This document shows positions 51,454 to 60,297 of a DNA stretch of 64,000 nucleotides, piece after piece. The stretch is from Streptomyces ficellus (GTDB taxonomy: Bacteria; Actinomycetota; Actinomycetes; Streptomycetales; Streptomycetaceae), in assembly GCF_009739905.1 (NCBI RefSeq), contig NZ_CP034279.1, positions 62,001-126,000 of the forward strand, written 5' to 3'. The position numbers and the translations under genes are program-made. Position 1 is the stretch's first letter. Every line of letters begins with the position of its first letter. A model generated the notes under the pieces. That model made no database searches and had not been told where the DNA came from. It was given only the letters and a program-made list of their open reading frames with translations.

Positions 51454-53210
51454 GTGATGTGAGCAGGTACGACGGTCCCCGGGACGAGCGCTCGGAACCG
51501 CCGGTTCCGGCCGGGCTCACCGCGCTGCTGGACGAGTTGGAGGGGACGAGGGACTTCTGGGACCGACCGCACGGCCCCTGGGGCCCGGCACCGGCGGGTG
51601 CGGAGGAATGCGGGACGGAGACGCGGGCCGAGGACGGGCGGACCGAGGAGGAGCGGGGCCTGGCGAACTCCTGCTACCGGCTGGGGTCCAGGGCCCTGCG
51701 CCGCGACGAGCTGGCGACGGCGGCGGCCTGGCTCGGCCGGGCCGCCGAACTGGGCCACCCGGGGGCGCTGTTCCGGCTGGCGGTCGTCGTCCACCGCCGG
51801 TTCGGCGACGAGGGCCGTGACGACGCCGCGTTCCTCGTCGCCGAGGCGGCACGCCACGGGCACGGCGACGCCGAGGCGCTGCTGTACGCGACGACCGCCG
51901 GGGCGGAGGGCCTGGCGCAGGGTCCCGCCCAGGACCCGGAGTTCGCCGACGACGTCCGCACCGCCCTCGGCCTGCCGTCCACGGCGCCGCAGCCAGAACC
52001 CGAAGCTCCGGTTCCGGCCCCCGCTCCCGCTCCGGCCCCCGCTCCAGCTCCCGTTCCGGCTCCCGCTCCGGTTCCGGGGCCTGCTCCTGCTCCTGCTCCT
52101 GCTCCTGCTGACGAGTCGTGCCCCCTTCAGGACGCCACCGAGGCCGACACAAGCGCCCCGCCGTCCCGGCTCGTCGCGCCGCCGTCCGCACGTGCCGGCG
52201 GGCTGTGGGTCCCCGCCCACCCCGGGGGCAGCCGCCTGTGGACACCGGCCCCACTGAGGTCCCCGGCGCTGACCGGTCTCGCGCGGCAGGTGCCCTCGGC
52301 CCAGGAGTCGGCACAGCGGTCGGCGCACCGGTGGCAGCAGGCCCTGCGCGTGCTGGACGTGCTCCGCGCCATCGGCGACGCCGACGGGCCACTGAGCCCC
52401 GGGCAGATCGCCCGCGGCACCGGCGTGGACGCACCGTCGCTCGACCACCTGCTGGCCTGGCTGGCCGAGCAGGGTCTGGTGGCCGTCCCCGAGCCCGGTG
52501 CGTACAGCACCGGTCCACTCCTGCGGGCCTGGGCGCGGCACGAGGGCGCCGAGCGCGAGGACGCCCTGCGGCGGGTCCTCTCCGGTCTCCGGGACCGCGT
52601 CGGGGCGGCGGTGTACGTGAGCCGCTACACGGACGGGGAGGTGCGGATCATCCAGTGCGCGGCGGGTCCCGGCACGCCCGCGGTGCGCGAGTGGGTGCCC
52701 TTCCGCGAGGCCGCGCACGCCAGTGCCGTGGGCAAGAGCCTGCTGGCGCAGCTCGACTTCGAGGACCGTATGGAGCACCTCGACCGGCGTCGTCCGGTTC
52801 CACTGACCTCGCGCACCATCACCGATCACCGCCACCTGTTCCGGGCCCTCGACCACTACGGGCCGCAGGCGGCCCAGTTCGACCTGCTCGAGTACTCCAA
52901 CGACGAGGTGTGCGTCGCCTTCCCCCTCACCGTGGCGGGCCGGGCGGGGGCCGTGGCGCTGTCGCTGCCCGTCGCCCGGCAGCACCGGCTCCTCGAGGCG
53001 GCCGATGCCCTGAGCAACCGTTCTGCGAGCCTGCTGGCGGCCCTGCTGCTCACGGAGGATCCGCCCGGGGGCGACGTCGCCCGGGACGAAGGGCCGGACA
53101 CGGAGGCGAAAGCCGAGGTCGGGGCTGGGGCCGAGGCGTCCGTTCAGGTGTCGGCACGACCCCCTGACGGGCAAGCGGTACCCCTCGGGAGGCATGGGGA
53201 CCGGGTGTAA
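51450..53210 (+). CDS. IclR-type regulator fused to N-terminal Sel1/TPR-like repeats
   Basis: A 586-residue protein. Residues about 70-150 form helical repeats (LGSRALRRDELATAAAWLGRAAELGHPGALFRLA) like Sel1/TPR. A Pro-Ala linker (about 185-225, PAPAPAPAP) follows. A winged helix at about 290-345 (LDVLRAIGDADGPLSPGQIARGTGVD) and an IclR effector domain at about 355-545 (VGAAVYVSRYTDGE, AVGKSLLAQL, SNDEVCVAFPL) complete it. IclR proteins sense small molecules by the effector domain. The GTG start 51450 overlaps the sigma gene stop. The C-terminal 50 residues are low-complexity. The fusion is unusual. Confidence 0.83.
   Translation: MSDVSRYDGPRDERSEPPVPAGLTALLDELEGTRDFWDRPHGPWGPAPAGAEECGTETRAEDGRTEEERGLANSCYRLGSRALRRDELATAAAWLGRAAELGHPGALFRLAVVVHRRFGDEGRDDAAFLVAEAARHGHGDAEALLYATTAGAEGLAQGPAQDPEFADDVRTALGLPSTAPQPEPEAPVPAPAPAPAPAPAPVPAPAPVPGPAPAPAPAPADESCPLQDATEADTSAPPSRLVAPPSARAGGLWVPAHPGGSRLWTPAPLRSPALTGLARQVPSAQESAQRSAHRWQQALRVLDVLRAIGDADGPLSPGQIARGTGVDAPSLDHLLAWLAEQGLVAVPEPGAYSTGPLLRAWARHEGAEREDALRRVLSGLRDRVGAAVYVSRYTDGEVRIIQCAAGPGTPAVREWVPFREAAHASAVGKSLLAQLDFEDRMEHLDRRRPVPLTSRTITDHRHLFRALDHYGPQAAQFDLLEYSNDEVCVAFPLTVAGRAGAVALSLPVARQHRLLEAADALSNRSASLLAALLLTEDPPGGDVARDEGPDTEAKAEVGAGAEASVQVSARPPDGQAVPLGRHGDRV
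52008..52110 (+). repeat. Pro-Ala codon repeat in the IclR-fusion gene
   Basis: A run of GCTCC(C/G/T) and CCGGCT-like hexamers encodes alternating Pro-Ala (PAPAPAP). The end is nearly pure GCTCCT repeated about five times. It forms an extended linker and may be prone to length change. Confidence 0.85.
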
Positions 53211-53226
53211 GGGGCACGCGGGCTGC

Positions 53227-53682
53227 ATGGCCGGTGACACGGACGACGACATGCGGGTTCGGCGCCCCGGGGCGAGCGGGCATCGGGCGGTACCGCACAC
53301 GGCTGACGTACGCGTCGAGGCGTGGGGCGGGAGCCGCGAGCAGTGTCTGGTGGAGGCGGTGCTCGGCATGGTCGAGTGCTTCGCGGACATCTCGGCGACG
53401 CGGGCCACGGCCGTGCGTCAGGTGCAGATGCCCGAGGGGAGCGACGACGACCTGCTGGCCGCCCTGCTCGACGAGGTGGTGTTCCGCCTGGAGGTGGACG
53501 GTGACGTGCCGGTGGACGTCGAGGTGGAGACGGTGGACGACGGACTCGACGTACGGCTGGCGGTGACGGACGTGCGGTCGGTGCCAATCACCGGCGCCGT
53601 CCCGAAGGCCGTGTCCTGGCACGAGCTGCACCTCGCGCCGGGCCCCTACGGATGGTCCTGCGCGGTGACGGTCGACGTCTGA
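53227..53682 (+). CDS. archease
   Basis: A 151-residue archease-family protein. HTADVRVEAWG matches the conserved HTADIGI-like start with the metal-binding Asp, FADISATRATAVRQVQ and LLAALLDEVVFRLEVDG follow, and KAVSWHELHLAPGPYGWSC holds the C-terminal His/Asp cluster. Archease activates RtcB by helping its guanylation. ATG 53227 is preferred; ATG 53194 is too close to GGGAGG and ATG 53251 would remove acidic residues only. It faces RtcB on the other strand, 88 bp away. Confidence 0.9.
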   Translation: MAGDTDDDMRVRRPGASGHRAVPHTADVRVEAWGGSREQCLVEAVLGMVECFADISATRATAVRQVQMPEGSDDDLLAALLDEVVFRLEVDGDVPVDVEVETVDDGLDVRLAVTDVRSVPITGAVPKAVSWHELHLAPGPYGWSCAVTVDV

Positions 53683-53770
53683 GCCGACGGGCGGAAGCAC
53701 GACGGGACGCGGATGGACGGCGCACGGGTGGACGCGGGCGGACCGGTGCCAGGGACGTGACGCACACGGC

Positions 53771-55180
53771 TCAGCCCTTGACGACGCCCACCGGGACCAG
53801 ACGGGCCACCTTCCGGCACAGGCCGGCGCCCTGGCCCGCCTCCACCACCGCGGTGACGTCCTTGTACGCCTCCGGGGCCTCCTCCGCCAGGCCGCGCGAC
53901 GAGGCGGGGCGCACCGCGATGCCGTCCGCCTCCAGCCGCGCCCGTACCTGGGGGCCTCCGGTGGTCCGCGCGGCCTGGTGGCGGCTCATGACCCGGCCGG
54001 CGCCGTGGCAGGTGGAGTGGAAGGCGTCACCGCCCGGGACCCCGGTGAGGACGTACGAGGCGGTTCCCATGGTGCCGGGTATCAGGACCGGCTGCCCCAC
54101 GGCGCGCAGGTCCTCGGGCAGCTCCGGGTGTCCGGGCGGGAAGGCCCGGGTGGCGCCCTTGCGGTGGACGCACAGCGTGCGGGGCTCGCCGTCCACGGTG
54201 TGGGTCTCGACCTTGGCGAGGTTGTGGGACACGTCGTACACGAGCGTGAGGCGGGCGCCCGCCTCGCGCCGGAGGACGCGGCGGGCCGCCTGGGCGAGGA
54301 GCTGCCGGTTGGCGCGCCCGTAGTTGGCCGCCGCGGCCATGGCGCCGAGGTAGGCGCGGCCCTCGGGCGAGGCGACCGGGGTGCAGGCCAGTTGGCGGTC
54401 CGGTACGGCGATCCCGTACCGCGCCATGGCCCGGTCCATCGCCCGGACGTGGTCCGAGCAGACCTGGTGCCCCAGCCCGCGCGACCCGCAGTGGATCATC
54501 ACGCACACCTGGCCGGGAGCGAGCCCGAACGCGCCGGCCACGCGTTCGTCGTAGATCTCGGTGACCTCCTGGACCTCCAGGAAGTGGTTGCCCGACCCGA
54601 GGCTCCCGAGCTGCCCGGTGCCGCGCTCGCGGGCCCGGGCGCCCACCTGGCCGGGGTCGGCGTCGGCGACGTGCCCGCCGTCCTCGCAGCGCCACAGGTC
54701 GCGTTCCTCGCCGTGGCCCTCCTCCACCGCGTACCGGGAGCCGCCCGCGAGGATCCGCTCCAGCTGGTGCCCGCCCGGCCGCCAGAGCCCGCCGGGTCCC
54801 GCGCCGCGCGGTACCGCCCGGCCCAGGCCGTCCATGAGGGACCGCAGGACCGGCTCCAGCGTCCGCCGGTCGCAGTCGGCGGCCAGCAGCCGCACCCCGC
54901 AGGAGATGTCGAAGCCGACGCCTCCGGGCGAGACCACACCCCCGTCGTCGACGGCGGTGGCGGCGACCCCGCCAATGGGGAAGCCGTACCCCCAGTGGAC
55001 GTCGGGCATGGCGTACGAGGCGGTCACGATGCCCGGCAGGGTCGCGACGTTGGCGACCTGCTCCAGTGACTTCTCCGCGTCCCGCATCAGTTCCGCGGAG
55101 GCGAACACCACCCCAGGGACCCGCATGTCTCCCTCACGGCGGATGCGGAAGCGGTAGGGGCCCTCCTGCACGTACTCCAT
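53771..55180 (-). CDS. rtcB: RNA-splicing ligase RtcB
   Basis: A 469-residue RtcB ligase. Metal and GTP sites are visible in DISCGVRL (Cys), [40 protein letters not shown] and [10 protein letters not shown], whose His is guanylated in the first step. RtcB seals RNA ends with 2',3'-cyclic phosphate or 3'-phosphate to 5'-OH, for tRNA or rRNA repair. ATG 55180 has GGGAGG five bases upstream, so the in-frame extension to 55249 is dropped. The archease gene next to it is its known helper family. Confidence 0.96.
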   Translation of the reverse strand: MEYVQEGPYRFRIRREGDMRVPGVVFASAELMRDAEKSLEQVANVATLPGIVTASYAMPDVHWGYGFPIGGVAATAVDDGGVVSPGGVGFDISCGVRLLAADCDRRTLEPVLRSLMDGLGRAVPRGAGPGGLWRPGGHQLERILAGGSRYAVEEGHGEERDLWRCEDGGHVADADPGQVGARARERGTGQLGSLGSGNHFLEVQEVTEIYDERVAGAFGLAPGQVCVMIHCGSRGLGHQVCSDHVRAMDRAMARYGIAVPDRQLACTPVASPEGRAYLGAMAAAANYGRANRQLLAQAARRVLRREAGARLTLVYDVSHNLAKVETHTVDGEPRTLCVHRKGATRAFPPGHPELPEDLRAVGQPVLIPGTMGTASYVLTGVPGGDAFHSTCHGAGRVMSRHQAARTTGGPQVRARLEADGIAVRPASSRGLAEEAPEAYKDVTAVVEAGQGAGLCRKVARLVPVGVVKG

Positions 55181-55352
55181 CGCAGCCTCCCAAGGCGGCT
55201 CGCACGGCTGCCACTCCCCCGCCGCTGCCCGCGGGGCGCCGCCCGTCACTGTCTCCGCCCGTCACCGTCTCCGCCCGCGCGTCCGGGGTTCCCCGCGCGC
55301 CCCCGGCCAAACGCACCGGTGACCGGCCGGGCGGCTGCTAGCTTCGTACGCC

Positions 55353-55754
55353 ATGCGATCACGTGACTACGACCTGGACTTCCGTGACCGGTCGCGGCGA
55401 ATACGGGCCTGGGGCATCGGGCTGTTGTCGGTGGCCGGGGTTCTGTGGACCTGGTGCGCCCTGTTGTTGCTCACGCCGTACCAGGTCGACGAGGAGCCCG
55501 ACGACCGGCACCCCAGGGAGTGCGAATCGCGGCTGTTCACCGACGGTGCCACCTCCAACGACGGTATTTGGCGCGGCGACCACTGCGCGAGCGAACGGGA
55601 CTGGCCCGAGGCCCTCGGCGTGCTCGCGCTGTCGGTGCCGGTGTCGACGGCCGGCGCGGTGCTGGTCGCCGTCGGCTCCCTCAGCACCCGGATGAGCGCC
55701 CACGCCGAGGCCATGCGCACGCTGGACGCGCTCGCCGACCGTCCGGCGAAGTGA
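55353..55754 (+). CDS. small membrane protein of unknown function
   Basis: A 133-residue protein with two hydrophobic segments (about 19-42, GIGLLSVAGVLWTWCALLLLTP, and 88-108, ALGVLALSVPVSTAGAVLVAV). The loop between them is acidic and has two Cys, so it may form a disulfide outside the cell. No family recognised. TAGCTT lies eight bases before ATG 55353 with no Shine-Dalgarno, so it may be leaderless. It is divergent from rtcB. Confidence 0.75.
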   Translation: MRSRDYDLDFRDRSRRIRAWGIGLLSVAGVLWTWCALLLLTPYQVDEEPDDRHPRECESRLFTDGATSNDGIWRGDHCASERDWPEALGVLALSVPVSTAGAVLVAVGSLSTRMSAHAEAMRTLDALADRPAK

Positions 55755-55861
55755 CGGGGCGACGGGATTCCGGTGGACCGTTCCGGGCACGCGGGACGTA
55801 GGAGCCGGAGCCCGGTGACCGGGACCGGGTGACCGGAGGCGAGGGCCGGTGGAGATGCCCC

Positions 55862-56653
55862 GTGACTCCCCCCACGCCCCGGCGAGGGCGCCCGATCGCA
55901 CGTCGCCGTACCGCCCGCCGTACCCCTTCCTTCGCGGAGGCGCGGGTCGCGGGTCTGCCGATGGTCCCGGTGGCGTACGAACGGCACGGGGACGGTGAGC
56001 CGCTGGTGCTGCTGCACGGGGCGGCCGACGACCGCCGGGCCTGGGACGGCGTCGTACCCCTGCTCGGCGCACACGACACCGTCGTTGTGGACCTTCCGGG
56101 CTTCGGCGACTCACCCGAACCGGATCCGGCCGTTCCGCGTGACCTGGAGACGACGGTGGCCTGGATGGGTGCGCTGTTCACCGCGCTCGCGGTGGAGCGG
56201 CCGCACGTCGCCGGCCATTCGCTGGGTGGTCTGATCGCGCTCCGGCTGGCCCAGGCGGGGCTGGCCCGCAGTGTGACGGCGCTGGCCCCGGCCGGGTTCT
56301 GGACCGTCGCCGAGCGGAGGTACGCGTACGCCGTGCTGGCTCTCACCGGGCAGAGCGCCTCGCTCCGGGGCACGCTCCGGGCGGGCCGGACGCCCGTGCT
56401 GTTCCGCGGGGACGTTCCCGGTGTGCCCGTCGCCATCGCCTGGGGCGCTCGGGATCCCCTTCTGCCCCGGTGGCAGGCCGCGCGGGCGAAGGCCATGATC
56501 CCCGGGGCGAAGGTGGTGATCCTGCCCGGCTGCGGGCACGTCCCGATGTCCCGGGCGCCGCACCTGGTCGCATGCGTCCTGCTCAGCACGGCGTGCGCGA
56601 CCGGCAGCACCGGCGGGACCGGCCCGACCGGCACACCCGGTTCCGGCCGGTGA
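55862..56653 (+). CDS. alpha/beta hydrolase, apparently lacking its cap
   Basis: A 263-residue alpha/beta-fold enzyme. PLVLLHGAADDRRAWDGV, VAGHSLGGLIAL (nucleophile Ser) and GCGHVPM (His) are canonical, with the acid likely in AWGARDPLLPRW. Between the strand after the nucleophile and the acid strand only about 40 residues remain; homologs usually have a cap of about 100 there, so an internal deletion is likely. GTG 55862 with GGTGGAG upstream is chosen. Ends in a Gly/Thr/Pro tail. Substrate unknown; activity may be altered. Confidence 0.83.
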   Translation: MTPPTPRRGRPIARRRTARRTPSFAEARVAGLPMVPVAYERHGDGEPLVLLHGAADDRRAWDGVVPLLGAHDTVVVDLPGFGDSPEPDPAVPRDLETTVAWMGALFTALAVERPHVAGHSLGGLIALRLAQAGLARSVTALAPAGFWTVAERRYAYAVLALTGQSASLRGTLRAGRTPVLFRGDVPGVPVAIAWGARDPLLPRWQAARAKAMIPGAKVVILPGCGHVPMSRAPHLVACVLLSTACATGSTGGTGPTGTPGSGR

Positions 56654-56697
56654 ACCGCGGTGATCCCCTCAAGCAGGAGCGCGAACCTCCCGGTCCG

Positions 56698-56991
56698 TCA
56701 CCGGGCGGCGGCGGAGGTGGGCGTGCTGGGAGGCGTCGGCGTCTCGTACGACGAGGCGTTGAGGACGACCGTCAGGACCAGCCCCACCAGCGCGATGACC
56801 ACCAGAATGATGGTGGCCCTCCTGCGCCAGTGCCGTTCGGGCGGTCCCGGATCAGCAGCGGGGCCCGCCCCGGAGGCCGCCCCGGAGACCTGCTCGCTGA
56901 GCGTGCTCAGGCGGGCGGCGAGATCGGGGTCCTCACTGGTGAGACCGCGCTCTATCTGCGCGAGGATGCGTCCTTCCGACTCGTGTTCCAT
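56698..56991 (-). CDS. DUF3040 membrane protein
   Basis: A 97-residue protein. HESEGRILAQIERGLTSEDPDLAARL (about 3-28) is the DUF3040 signature, followed by a Gly/Pro spacer and one membrane segment (ATIILVVIALVGLVLTVVL, about 58-78). The family is actinobacterial, short and of unknown role. ATG 56991 has AGGTGG five bases upstream. It converges on the alpha/beta hydrolase gene. Confidence 0.88.
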   Translation of the reverse strand: MEHESEGRILAQIERGLTSEDPDLAARLSTLSEQVSGAASGAGPAADPGPPERHWRRRATIILVVIALVGLVLTVVLNASSYETPTPPSTPTSAAAR

Positions 56992-57162
56992 GGCAGCCAC
57001 CTGCTTCACGGGAAGGCTTCACGCGCGGGTCAACGACTCGTCTACCGAGTATTTTCCCCCATCTCGCCTTCCTGCACCCGGCCGGGACGACCGTTTCCGC
57101 CGGGCCGGTCACGCCGCGGCTCGTGATCCGTCAAATCGTTCGATCGGAAGCCGCCGGCCACC

Positions 57163-57168
57163 TAGCAT
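57163..57168 (+). promoter_or_regulatory. -10 for a possibly leaderless S41 peptidase mRNA
   Basis: TAGCAT lies eight bases before ATG 57177, and no Shine-Dalgarno is seen. Confidence 0.45.
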
Positions 57169-57176
57169 GACCTGCC

Positions 57177-58079
57177 ATGCTCACCAATGCAGAGATCGTT
57201 TCCCGTGCCCTGGACCGGATCACGGCCGGTTACGTCTTCCCCGGAAAGACCGCCCACATCGACGCCACGGTCCGGCGCCACCTCACGGCCGGGGACTACG
57301 ACGACCTGGAGGGCCCGGCCCTCTGCGAGGCGGTGACCGCCCACCTCCAGGAGGCCTGCTCCGACAAGCACCTCAGGCTGTTGTGGACGGACGAGCCGCT
57401 GGACCTGAACCCCGCGGTCCAGGACGAGGGACGGGCGGCGTTCCTGGAACTGCTCCGGTCGGAGAACCAGGGCATCAGCCGCTTCGAACGGCTGGAGGGG
57501 AACGTCGGGCTGATCGGCCTGCGGTGGATAGCGGACGCGGGCCAGGGCGCCCGGGCGATCGGTGCGGCCATGGAGCTGGTCGCCCTCAGCTCCGCCCTGA
57601 TCCTCGACCTCCGCGCGTGCCGGGGCGGCGCTCCCGAGGGCGCGGCGATGTGGTGCAGCTACTTCTTCGCCGACGACCAGGTGCACCTCAACGACATCTA
57701 CGACCGCGGCACCGGCTCCACCCGCCAGTTCTGGACCGCCTCGCACCTTCCGGCGCCCCGCTACCTGGACCGGCCGGTGTACGTCCTGACCAGCGCGCTC
57801 ACCTTCTCGGGCGGCGAGGACGTGGCGTACACCCTGCAGGCGTACGGGCGGGCGGTCGTGGTGGGCGAGACGACCCGCGGCGGCGCCCATCCGACGGACC
57901 GGTACGCGGTCACCGAACACATCCAGGTGACGGTTCCCAACGCCCGTACGGTCAACGCCGTCACCGGCACCAACTGGGAGGGCGTCGGAGTGGCCCCGGA
58001 CGTCGCCGTCCCCGCCGCCGACGCGCTCGACACGGCCCACAAGACCGCCCTGGGCCTGGTCGGTGCGCACAGGACCTAG
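57177..58079 (+). CDS. S41 family peptidase
   Basis: A 300-residue enzyme of the IRBP/Tsp-like S41 family without signal peptide or PDZ domain. The N-terminal helical part (1-90, TNAEIVSRALDRITAGYVFPG) is typical. The catalytic core has VGLIGLRWI, ALILDLRACRGG, VYVLTSALTFSGGEDVAYTL (nucleophile Ser in TFSGGED) and VGETTRGGAHP. It likely cleaves proteins or peptides from their C-terminal part inside the cell. ATG 57177 has a TAGCAT hexamer eight bases before it. It is followed by a winged-helix gene ten bases later. Confidence 0.88.
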   Translation: MLTNAEIVSRALDRITAGYVFPGKTAHIDATVRRHLTAGDYDDLEGPALCEAVTAHLQEACSDKHLRLLWTDEPLDLNPAVQDEGRAAFLELLRSENQGISRFERLEGNVGLIGLRWIADAGQGARAIGAAMELVALSSALILDLRACRGGAPEGAAMWCSYFFADDQVHLNDIYDRGTGSTRQFWTASHLPAPRYLDRPVYVLTSALTFSGGEDVAYTLQAYGRAVVVGETTRGGAHPTDRYAVTEHIQVTVPNARTVNAVTGTNWEGVGVAPDVAVPAADALDTAHKTALGLVGAHRT

Positions 58080-58082
58080 GGT
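58077..58082 (+). promoter_or_regulatory. -10 of a leaderless promoter overlapping the S41 stop codon
   Basis: TAGGGT (58077-58082) contains the TAG stop of the S41 gene and is six bases before the ATG of the next gene, the spacing for a leaderless transcript. Confidence 0.5.
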
Positions 58083-58088
58083 GCGGCC

Positions 58089-59180
58089 ATGAGCAGCGCA
58101 CGGCGTGTCGAGGTGAGCCGGGGCCAGGTGCTGGCCCACCGGGTGGCGGCGCACGGCTTCGACCGCTCCTCCCCCGCGCCCGGCGTACTCGCGCTGGGCG
58201 TGCAGGACACGCCGTACGGGTCCGCCCAACTGGCCCTGGCCGCGCGGGGCGCGTCACGCGAGGGGCTGGATCTCGTCTGGTCCTTCCGCGGGGCGCCGCA
58301 CCTGCACCGGCGCGCGGCCCTGCCGGCGCTCGCCCGCGCCCTGTGGCCGCTGGACGACACCGACGCGACGGCGCGGATCGACACCGCGGTGATCAGGGAG
58401 GGGGCGCGGCTCGGCACCGAGGCGTTCCGGGTCACCGCCGAGGCGTTCCGTGCGGCGGTGACCTCGGAGATGTCCAAGGGCGACGTCAGTACGGCCGTCA
58501 GCGCGGCCGTACCGGGGTCGCTGACGTACTGGTGCGAACGGTGCGGGGCCCGGCACGTCTCCGGGCTGCTCTTCCAGCAGGCCGGGCTCTTCGGCGCGAT
58601 CGGGGTGGCCCCGCGGGGGAACGGCACGGTGCTCGCACCGCTGAGCACGAGGTATCCCGTTCCCGCCGTCGCCGCCGGCACGGGCGAGCTGGTCCGCGCC
58701 TACCTGCGCCATCTCGGTCCCGCCACGCCCGCCGAGGTGGCGAAGTTCCTCGGCACGAAGCCGGCGGTGGTCAGGGCCGTGTGGCCGGGTGACGACCTGT
58801 CCGAGGTGTGGGTGGACGGCCGGCGGGCCTGGCTGCCGGCCTCCGAGCTGGACGCGCTGCTGTCGGCGAAGGGGCGACGCCTGGTGCGGCTGTTGCCGCC
58901 GGGGGACCCGTTCCTCCAGGCACGGGACCGGGCGTTGCTGGTGCCCGACCAGAGCCGGGAGCGGGAGATCTGGCGGGCGATCGGCGGGCCGGGCGCGCTG
59001 CTGGTCGGTTCCGAACTCGTCGGCATCTGGCGCGCCAGGGCCGCCGGTCGTGGGCTCGACCTCACGGTCACACCCTTCTCGGCGCTTTCCGCCTCGGTCC
59101 GCGCGCGGGTGGAGGCCGAAGCGGCGACGGTCGCCTCGGGGCGCGGCGCGACGGACGTACGGGTGCGGATCGCCGGGTGA
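58089..59180 (+). CDS. winged-helix DNA-binding domain protein (AlkZ/HTH_42-like)
   Basis: A 363-residue protein of the HTH_42 superfamily, tandem winged helices seen in AlkZ/YcaQ DNA glycosylases. It lacks the typical QxQ-type catalytic motif seen in AlkZ, as far as can be read; the N-terminus (RRVEVSRGQVLAHRVAAHGF) and mid region (ATPAEVAKFLGTKPAVVRAVW) fit the family. It may bind DNA or serve a repair-like role. ATG 58089 follows a TAGGGT hexamer that overlaps the upstream stop. The long C-terminus ends in a basic helix. Confidence 0.82.
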   Translation: MSSARRVEVSRGQVLAHRVAAHGFDRSSPAPGVLALGVQDTPYGSAQLALAARGASREGLDLVWSFRGAPHLHRRAALPALARALWPLDDTDATARIDTAVIREGARLGTEAFRVTAEAFRAAVTSEMSKGDVSTAVSAAVPGSLTYWCERCGARHVSGLLFQQAGLFGAIGVAPRGNGTVLAPLSTRYPVPAVAAGTGELVRAYLRHLGPATPAEVAKFLGTKPAVVRAVWPGDDLSEVWVDGRRAWLPASELDALLSAKGRRLVRLLPPGDPFLQARDRALLVPDQSREREIWRAIGGPGALLVGSELVGIWRARAAGRGLDLTVTPFSALSASVRARVEAEAATVASGRGATDVRVRIAG

Positions 59181-59235
59181 GGACCGCCGCGCCCGCCGGA
59201 GAGGGGCGGGCGGACCGATCCCGGTAGGGAGACGT

Positions 59236-59268
59236 CCCGGCGGCCCCTGCCGGGCAGGGGCCGCCGGG
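59236..59268. terminator. strong hairpin between the winged-helix gene and csp
   Basis: Perfect 15-bp arms (59236-59250 and 59254-59268) with a CGG loop, between two convergent genes. It is GC-rich and without a T-run, like most Streptomyces terminators. Confidence 0.88.
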
Positions 59269-59285
59269 GATCAGTCCGCTCCGGG

Positions 59286-59489
59286 TCAGGCGGAGACGAT
59301 GTTCTCGGCCTGCGGCCCCTTGCGGCCCTCGGTGACGTCGAAGGTCACCTTCTGGCCCTCCGTCAGTTCCCGGAAGCCGGCGCCGCTGATGTGCGAGTAG
59401 TGGGCGAAGACGTCCGGCCCGCCGCTGTCCTGGGCGATGAAGCCGAAGCCCTTCTCGCTGTTGAACCACTTGACCGTTCCAGTAGCCAT
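59286..59489 (-). CDS. cold-shock protein
   Basis: A 67-residue CspA-type protein. RNP1-like KGFGFI and RNP2-like DVFAHYS motifs are complete, and the protein starts [13 protein letters not shown]. Such proteins bind single-stranded RNA or DNA and melt RNA structure in cold or growth change. ATG 59489 has GGAGG six bases upstream. The region 59490-59600 upstream is full of palindromes, as is common for autoregulated cold-shock leaders. It converges on the winged-helix gene. Confidence 0.95.
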   Translation of the reverse strand: MATGTVKWFNSEKGFGFIAQDSGGPDVFAHYSHISGAGFRELTEGQKVTFDVTEGRKGPQAENIVSA

Positions 59490-59511
59490 GTTCGGCCTCC
59501 TATCCGTGAAC

Positions 59512-59593
59512 GGCCCGCACGGTGCGGGCCCCTAGAGTGCGGGCCCGACAAGAGGTGTGACAGCACAAACGCCCGTGATCGCGATCACGGGCG
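59512..59593 (-). promoter_or_regulatory. structured leader region of csp
   Basis: Two perfect palindromes lie upstream of csp: GGCCCGCACGGTGCGGGCC (59512-59530) and a 24-bp one (59570-59593, arms CGCCCGTGATCG). Both could fold in the csp leader or act as operator or terminator for the divergent side. Confidence 0.6.
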
Positions 59594-59774
59594 CACACTT
59601 CGGAACCACGACTTCTCCACCTCCGACCGTACCCGAACAGTGCTCGTGCCGCTACGCAGCGCACATGGCGCGGGCGTGTGTCGCTCACGGTCTCGCGTGG
59701 CGCGTCGGGGGCTCCGAGGGCACGCTGAGAGAGGGGCCTTCCCGAGCTTGGCGCATCAAGGAGGTGGCTTCCCC

Positions 59775-60212
59775 ATGACGGATCCGAGCGGTTCGAGGAA
59801 CCCCGCCGCCGACCCGGCGGCCCGGGGCAAGACGACCATCGCCGACGGGGTCGTCGTGAAGATCGCCGGAATGGCGGCCCGAGAGGTGGACGGCGTCCAC
59901 GCCCTGGGCGGCGGACTGGCCCGTACCGTGGGCGCGGTACGCGACCGGGTCCCCGGCGGACGGTCGAGCGTCACGCGCGGCGTCAAGGTGGAGGTCGGCG
60001 AGCGGCAGAGCGCCATCGACCTCGAACTCGTCGTCGAGTACGGCGTGGCCATCTCCGACGTGGCCGGCGAGGTGCGCGAGAACGTCGTGGAGGCGGTCGA
60101 GCGCATGACGGGCCTGGAGGTGGTCGAGGTGAACATCGCCGTCGACGACGTGCACCTGCCCGACGACGAGGAGGACAGCGAGGAGTCGTCGTCCGAGGGC
60201 CGCGTCCGCTAA
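59775..60212 (+). CDS. Asp23/Gls24 family envelope stress protein
   Basis: A 145-residue protein of the Asp23 (DUF322) family. Key regions are TTIADGVVVKIAGMAAREVDGVHAL, GVKVEVGERQSAIDLELVVEYGVAI and VVEAVERMTGLEVVEVNIAVDDVHL. Asp23 proteins form membrane-linked assemblies under cell-envelope or alkaline stress. The acidic C-terminus (DEEDSEESSSEGR) is unusual. ATG 59775 has AAGGAGGT eight bases upstream. It converges on a DUF6381 gene at a long hairpin. Confidence 0.92.
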   Translation: MTDPSGSRNPAADPAARGKTTIADGVVVKIAGMAAREVDGVHALGGGLARTVGAVRDRVPGGRSSVTRGVKVEVGERQSAIDLELVVEYGVAISDVAGEVRENVVEAVERMTGLEVVEVNIAVDDVHLPDDEEDSEESSSEGRVR

Positions 60213-60297
60213 GCGCGTCCACCGGACCGAGGTCACACACCCGAACCGTCGTCCCGCACATGGCCGCCGGGGGCACCGGACCACCCAGTCGCGCGAC

